A stretch of DNA of 64,000 nucleotides. Source: Albula goreensis (Eukaryota; Chordata; Actinopteri; Albuliformes; Albulidae). Numbering within the stretch: position 1 is the first letter of the stretch; each line of letters opens with the position of its first letter. The notes beneath the pieces are model-generated. The model made no database searches. It saw only the letters and a program-made list of their open reading frames with translations, and was not told the origin of the DNA. Below are positions 59,290-64,000 of the stretch, in pieces. The DNA lies in NCBI GenBank assembly GCA_022829145.1, contig CM040741.1, positions 52,236,180-52,300,179 on the forward strand, given 5' to 3'. The position numbers and the translations under genes were made by a program.

Positions 59290-61730
59290 ACATTAGATCT
59301 GCATTGCCTGGAACACACAAAGGCCCCAGCGTATCCATATTCCCTTTATGGGAACTAATGCTGGAACTAAACTGAGATTTGTCTTTATCTTACAGTTAAA
59401 CACAGATGTTCATTCATGTATCTTCATGAATACAAGTTAACCAAGACTTGTCAAACTGCGATTGCACTTCAGAAATTATACTTGCATTTACTATCACATC
59501 AAATCTAAAAATAAACAAATATTGACTAATTCAATACCTTAGTCTCTTGAGTCATATGAGGCAGAGAGTTTTTTTTTTTTTCCATTATCCTTATTTGCTG
59601 CAGCCATTAAAATTCACCATGAGATTTGTGGGTAGCACAGATGCCGACACCTTGTTCTGATCATTGAATCTCCCCAAACAGCTGATTTCCTGTGTGATAC
59701 CTCTCTCTACCAATGTTGTTTCGCCTTGGGCATCACTGAAAAATAAACTCACTTCTTAGCTGACCTTCCTGACTAAACAAAAGGGTAAGGAAATTTGAAA
59801 ACAGGAAAATAATGGATTTCTCTCTAAGGAACACTGAGAAAACCCTTAGAATATTGAGAACCTCATTGTGTATTTCTACTGAATCTATCAGCACGAAAGG
59901 AAACGTTATTGGACTAATTTAATTGACCAATATAATTTTATAAGGTAAATACATTGCAATTGGATTGTGAAATGAGACATAATTGAACCTTTTTTGTTCA
60001 TTATTTTTATGAAATCAGAGATGCAGAAATAGGTGATACAAACTGTATTTAATGTTTTCAATTTCCACCATATAAAATTGAGGTTGATCAGTTTTCTACT
60101 GCTCTCATTAAAACCCTGCAATACCCCTGTCATTGTGCGTATCAGCAGAGGTGTGTTTTTTGGGCTTGGTTTCAACAGCATAAAATGAGATGGGGGTGGG
60201 ATGGGACACAACCTCACTCAATCAAATAATTATTTCACAAACTCGCCCCCATTCCCATGTTGAGTACCTTTTATTTCAGGTGAGCCCATCAGGTGAGGGT
60301 GATGTTCTGAGCATAAAATAGCAATTTAAGGCAAGCAACTGAGTGTCATTGAACAATGAATATGAAAATAACAGCTTGTCTTTTAGACTGGCAAGTCTCC
60401 CTGTAATAGGGGGAGGGCTTCGCGTAGCCTTGTAGTCCTCAGTAATGGCAGAAACAACCTTATGTCAGTTGTTGCAAAGTAGTGAGTAACAGTGTGACAG
60501 ATTGTGACAGTCAGAAAACAAACAGAGTAGTTTGCCAGGAAAACAAATGATTATTAGACATATGACGCACATTTCTTGACAGGAAGAAAGAACAATAAAT
60601 TGGGCTAATGCTATTTCAACCAAAACCTAATGCCTTAAATCTGTAAATTCCAACCCTTTACTCAATGGTGTTTGATCTTCAGCTTCCGCAGCTATTCCTT
60701 TGTAGGAATGCTATTACGTTAATCCTGCTTATCCTTATGAACACTTAAATTAACCCTGGCTATGTTCAACAAGCATTTAGATATAGCAATAACCATTAAT
60801 AGCACGGGAGAGACTGGTTTTAGGCTACTAAAGACAGCATCATGATCTATGCTTGTTCATAGTATGATTCTTATGGGTCTGTTGTTATAGAAGCTAGAAC
60901 CCATTTGCAACTTCTATTAAATAATTGTTTTATTAATGTTAATGTTAATATTATAATGTATTCAGTCACACAGAGTGTGCATGTAGGTCTTTTCCATCGG
61001 CAATATTGGTATTAAAAGTAAGGGTTACAGCCTAAGCTGAAATCACTGAAATGACTGCTGTCAAACTAAATCACAAAAATATCAAGATAATTTTGGAAGC
61101 TATCGGTATGCAAATACTCCTGCATGCAAAACAATTGGTTTGCATGCAGGTAGCATTTAAACTGATGCATTCACTGTGTTCCCTAGTAATACAGATATGG
61201 GGTATCATCCATTTACAGTAAACAGGTGAGTGGGAAGAATGAAACAAATGTTTAAAGGGTAAATAGCTTATTGTAATACAGGCCTATGTATTTATTACAT
61301 GTTTTTATTACCTTGATGTTTTTAGAAAGGAGGGCATGCACATCCAAAAATAATTAAAAAAAAAAATGTTTGTAACTGCACTAAAGAATTTGAGTATTCT
61401 TTAACAATTTTTATTCTTTAAAACTGAAAAAAAAGTTCCGAATTGAAACAATCAGACCAGACACCCTCCGAAACAAGACATCCATTCCAATAATCAGTCC
61501 AAACTATGTTTGGGGTCAGCCAATGGCAATTTTTAAACTGGTTTCTGCGATCACATGTCCCTGTGTACCAGTCAGGTTCTTTTCAGGTAGCAGTCATTGC
61601 AACAGAAGAAACAAAGAAATTATGAAATGATTATGGTATATTTTTTTCCAACATAATCACTAGTTTAACATCAATCACATCACAGCATAATTTTCTTTTT
61701 CTTACTTCAGTCTAGTGCAATATCAAACCC
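59290..61730. other. Mostly AT-rich non-coding DNA
   Basis: Unique sequence. GC-balanced patches at 60240-60310, 60380-60480 and 60640-60740 (GTTAATCCTGCTTATCC) may be small elements. The octamer hairpin at 61108-61150 is listed separately. Confidence 0.45.
61108..61150. promoter_or_regulatory. POU octamer plus inverted TGCATGCAAA repeat
   Basis: Perfect octamer ATGCAAAT (61108-61115), followed by a perfect 12-bp inverted repeat cctgcatgcaaa (61119-61130) / tttgcatgcagg (61139-61150) with an 8-nt loop. Three octamer-like half sites lie within 43 bp. Confidence 0.4.
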
Positions 61731-61739
61731 CTTCAATTT

Positions 61740-62080
61740 CTCACACTATAAATGATCCGTAAATAGACCCGGGAGCTTGAATCTGATTACATATGCAGTC
61801 TGTCAAGATTTGCTTCAAAAAATCAAAAGTAAGGAGTGTGGTTAAAAAAAATGTAGCCAGAGGCAAGGCGTTTCGTACACTTTGAGGAAAATCCCTTTTT
61901 CAATGGAGCTTGAGAGGGGAATTTTATAGGCATCATTTTCCATGAATGTGTGACTGGGCCTCTTCAGAATCCTGTGACCCCCCAACACCCCTAAAACAGT
62001 CACTGAGACATTTTTTATCAGGAATATTGGATTAAAAATCTACTAGAGGCTGACATTTAATCGTCTAATGAATATGTTTT
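61740..62080. promoter_or_regulatory. Candidate conserved non-coding element
   Basis: Unique block with AGACCCGGGAGC, AGGCAAGGCGTTTCGTACAC, CTGATTACATATGCAG and ATTTAATCGTCTAATG words. No frame of note. Confidence 0.35.
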
Positions 62081-62089
62081 TAGATGGGG

Positions 62090-63410
62090 GCATCTGGGCC
62101 AGTGACCTGCAACATCTGCTTCTTTGGTCATGCAGTTATAGGATTTATTTTGAAAGTGGTATTACTCCCATATATAGCTTTTTTGATTTACTTAGCTGAT
62201 TCATTAATAATAACAATGATACTAGCAAATACATTACAATTTATGGCAAGGGAAGTATTTTGTGATCTGTTTTTTTTTTATTTTTGTGAAGGATACATCA
62301 GGAGAGAAAATTAAATCTTTGGTATAAGAGAAAAGGAGAAGACAGGAAACAATGGGATAGGAAAAATGAATGGCAGCACATTAGTAGGAATCTAGATGAT
62401 GAGTAAAGTTTTGTGCCCCACATATGTAACAGGTGTGGAGTGTATATTCCATTTCAGCCAGCGATATTTTGTACTTTTGCATGCGACATTATGTTTCATT
62501 ATTGGTACCTTTTTATTTGTCTGCTGCAGAAATAAGCTGTCCTTTTTTGGTGGGTGGGAGTAGGAGACAGGGAGAGAGCTGGAAACAGATAGACGACTAG
62601 TAAGCAAGTAGGTACAGAGAATGTCAAATAAAAAACAACATGGGGAAGCCTAGAAAATCATTCACATGCTTTCTTCTTGCCAAATGTGTCTCTGTTGGAT
62701 ACATTACTCTGTATTGCTGAGCCATGTTTGTGTTTCATTTACTATCTTTAAGGCAGGCAGTATTTATGCACAGGCTGTAAAGTAAAAGGTTTAGTAACAG
62801 CCTGCTTATTCATTCACATGCTCTAAATAGCAGTTGAGCACATACATGTAAAGTTTTTTATATTGGTCCCTATTTACCTCAATATATAAAGTATGCTTTT
62901 ATACCCTTAGTTGCCCAGTATGTTTCTCCTGTTTATATCCATTAACAAGGGAGAAGCATGTGTAACGTAGGTAACTATTTAACATTAATCATTGCTCCAT
63001 ATTATTTCATTACTGGGAAATAATTGCTCCGGCATCACATGTAGTACCCTTGTTTTGTTTTATTATTATTAAATAAAAATAGGATCTGCATACCTACAAT
63101 TTACAATGAGGATGGGGGCAGGATTGGATGCACATTTTTAATTGTATCTATCACTAACCACTAAGAAAAAGCATACTAAATAAAATACTCTGTTGTCTTG
63201 TGTTACCTTTTGTCGAAATGGAAAACAACATATTTTACAAGGGAAATGCAAAGGGTAAGAATGGACTTGCTTGCTAATTAATGCATTTTCAGTGTCTGGA
63301 TAATATTTTGAGACCAATTGGCTGGTCGTGATAATTATTAGTCTGGATCAGCACAATGACAAAGCTTTCACATCCCTGCCGTGCTGTCTCATCCTCTTGT
63401 ACACTGCTGT
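62090..63410. other. AT-rich non-coding DNA, nothing recognised
   Basis: Unique sequence. No exon, repeat family or motif cluster seen. Confidence 0.55.
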
Positions 63411-63418
63411 ATAGCGGA

Positions 63419-63741
63419 CACCACCCCACCCGCCCCTCCCAGCCAGACACATGCACAACCCTCACCCAAAAACAAACCCCACCCGACCCTCCCAGCCAGA
63501 CACATGCACAACCCTCACCCAAAAACAAACCCCACCCGACCCTCCCAGCCAGACACACGCACAACCCTCACCCAAAAACAAACCCGACCCGCCCCTCCCA
63601 GCCAGACACATGCACAACCCTCACCCAAAAACAAACCCCACCCGACCCTCCCAGCCAGACACGCACAACCCTCACCCAAACCCACCCCACCCACTCCTCC
63701 CAGCCAGACACAAGCACAACCCTCACCCAAACCCACCCCCA
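63419..63741. repeat. Minisatellite, 53-bp unit, about six copies
   Basis: The word CCCAGCCAGACAC recurs with its AGCC at 63441, 63494, 63547, 63600, 63653 and 63702: four exact 53-bp steps and one of 49. Each unit also holds GCACAACCCTCACCCAAA. The plus strand is C-rich and almost G-free. Because 53 is not a multiple of 3, all frames stay open as Pro/Thr/His-rich or Gly/Val/Trp-rich artefacts. Confidence 0.97.
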
Positions 63742-63744
63742 CGC

Positions 63745-63935
63745 TCCCGTAGGGTCTATGAATCCAATGAGAGTTATCAGTATCATTACCAGAAAAGGCT
63801 TATAGTGAAAGGTCACCAGCACAGAACATATATCATACATCTTAACAACAATATTCACATTCAGACAATTCAAATGTATAAAATGAGGTTCACATATGGC
63901 ACCAAAACCAATGTCACAAGTGAGACATTTCTCAA
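63745..63935. other. Unique spacer
   Basis: Short non-repetitive AT-rich stretch between the minisatellite and the CA-rich end. Nothing recognised. Confidence 0.6.
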
Positions 63936-63942
63936 CACTAAG

Positions 63943-64000
63943 TGCACACACAGACACAAACAGACACACAGACACAGACACAGACACACACACACACACA
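63943..64000. repeat. CA/CAGACA-rich microsatellite, runs off the window
   Basis: Imperfect ACAGACAC units merging into pure CA at the right edge. The true end lies beyond the window. Confidence 0.9.

Noticed and set aside
63419-63741. CRISPR-like regular repeat
   Set aside because: Units are directly tandem with no variable spacers, and the context is vertebrate.
63356-63805. 149-codon Pro/Thr/His-rich frame and its Gly/Val/Trp-rich minus-strand counterparts
   Set aside because: All three frames stay open because the 53-bp minisatellite lacks stop words. This reflects the repeat, not a gene.

Overview
This 64 kb window looks like non-coding DNA from a ray-finned fish, either a gene desert or the inside of a very large intron. 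The fish assignment rests on the repeats: a tRNA-derived SINE whose tail carries the fish motif 'tttatccaaagcgac' (72-282, minus strand), relics of a second fish tRNA-SINE (4731-4815 and 38023-38172), a diverged GGCTCCCGAGTGG-headed SINE (57655-57990), a short hAT-type element with the fish 'agggctgcaactaac' terminus (38173-38538), a Tc1/mariner transposase relic (39368-39575), and abundant long CA, TATC and TAA microsatellites. The species and the neighbouring genes cannot be told from the sequence alone.

I found no protein-coding gene that I can name. Most open frames are short, lack codon structure, or are translations of microsatellites. Two stretches look most like exons because an open frame is bounded by consensus-like splice sites (24181-24477 and 30231-30324). 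Neither encodes a protein I recognise, and both are low-confidence.

The dominant pattern is an alternation between AT-rich, featureless DNA and many 200-600 bp islands. The islands are more GC-balanced, free of repeats, and dense in homeodomain (TAATTA), POU octamer, RFX X-box and E-box-like words. That is the texture of clustered conserved non-coding elements around a developmental regulator gene. Conservation cannot be measured here, so each island is a candidate only. The best are about 6600-7050, 14380-14920, 22780-23300, 24600-24960, 32400-32800, 35200-36250, 40010-40340, 45520-45810, 49200-49430, 54770-55110 and 56120-56720.

Layout: 0-6 kb, SINEs and a TATC microsatellite in AT-rich DNA. 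6-17 kb, a first series of islands. 17-22 kb, palindromes, TG/CA repeats and AT-rich DNA. 22-36 kb, the densest run of islands, ending in a CpG-dense segment at 35.86-36.2 kb. 37-40 kb, a cluster of transposon relics. 40-50 kb, more islands. 50-54.7 kb, little recognisable. 54.7-62 kb, further islands, a long CA repeat and a SINE. 63.4-64 kb, a 53-bp minisatellite and a CA-rich end. A pair of convergent CTCF-like words (6134 and 41927) and three RFX X-box words (13832, 24266, 55058) are the most specific regulatory hints.
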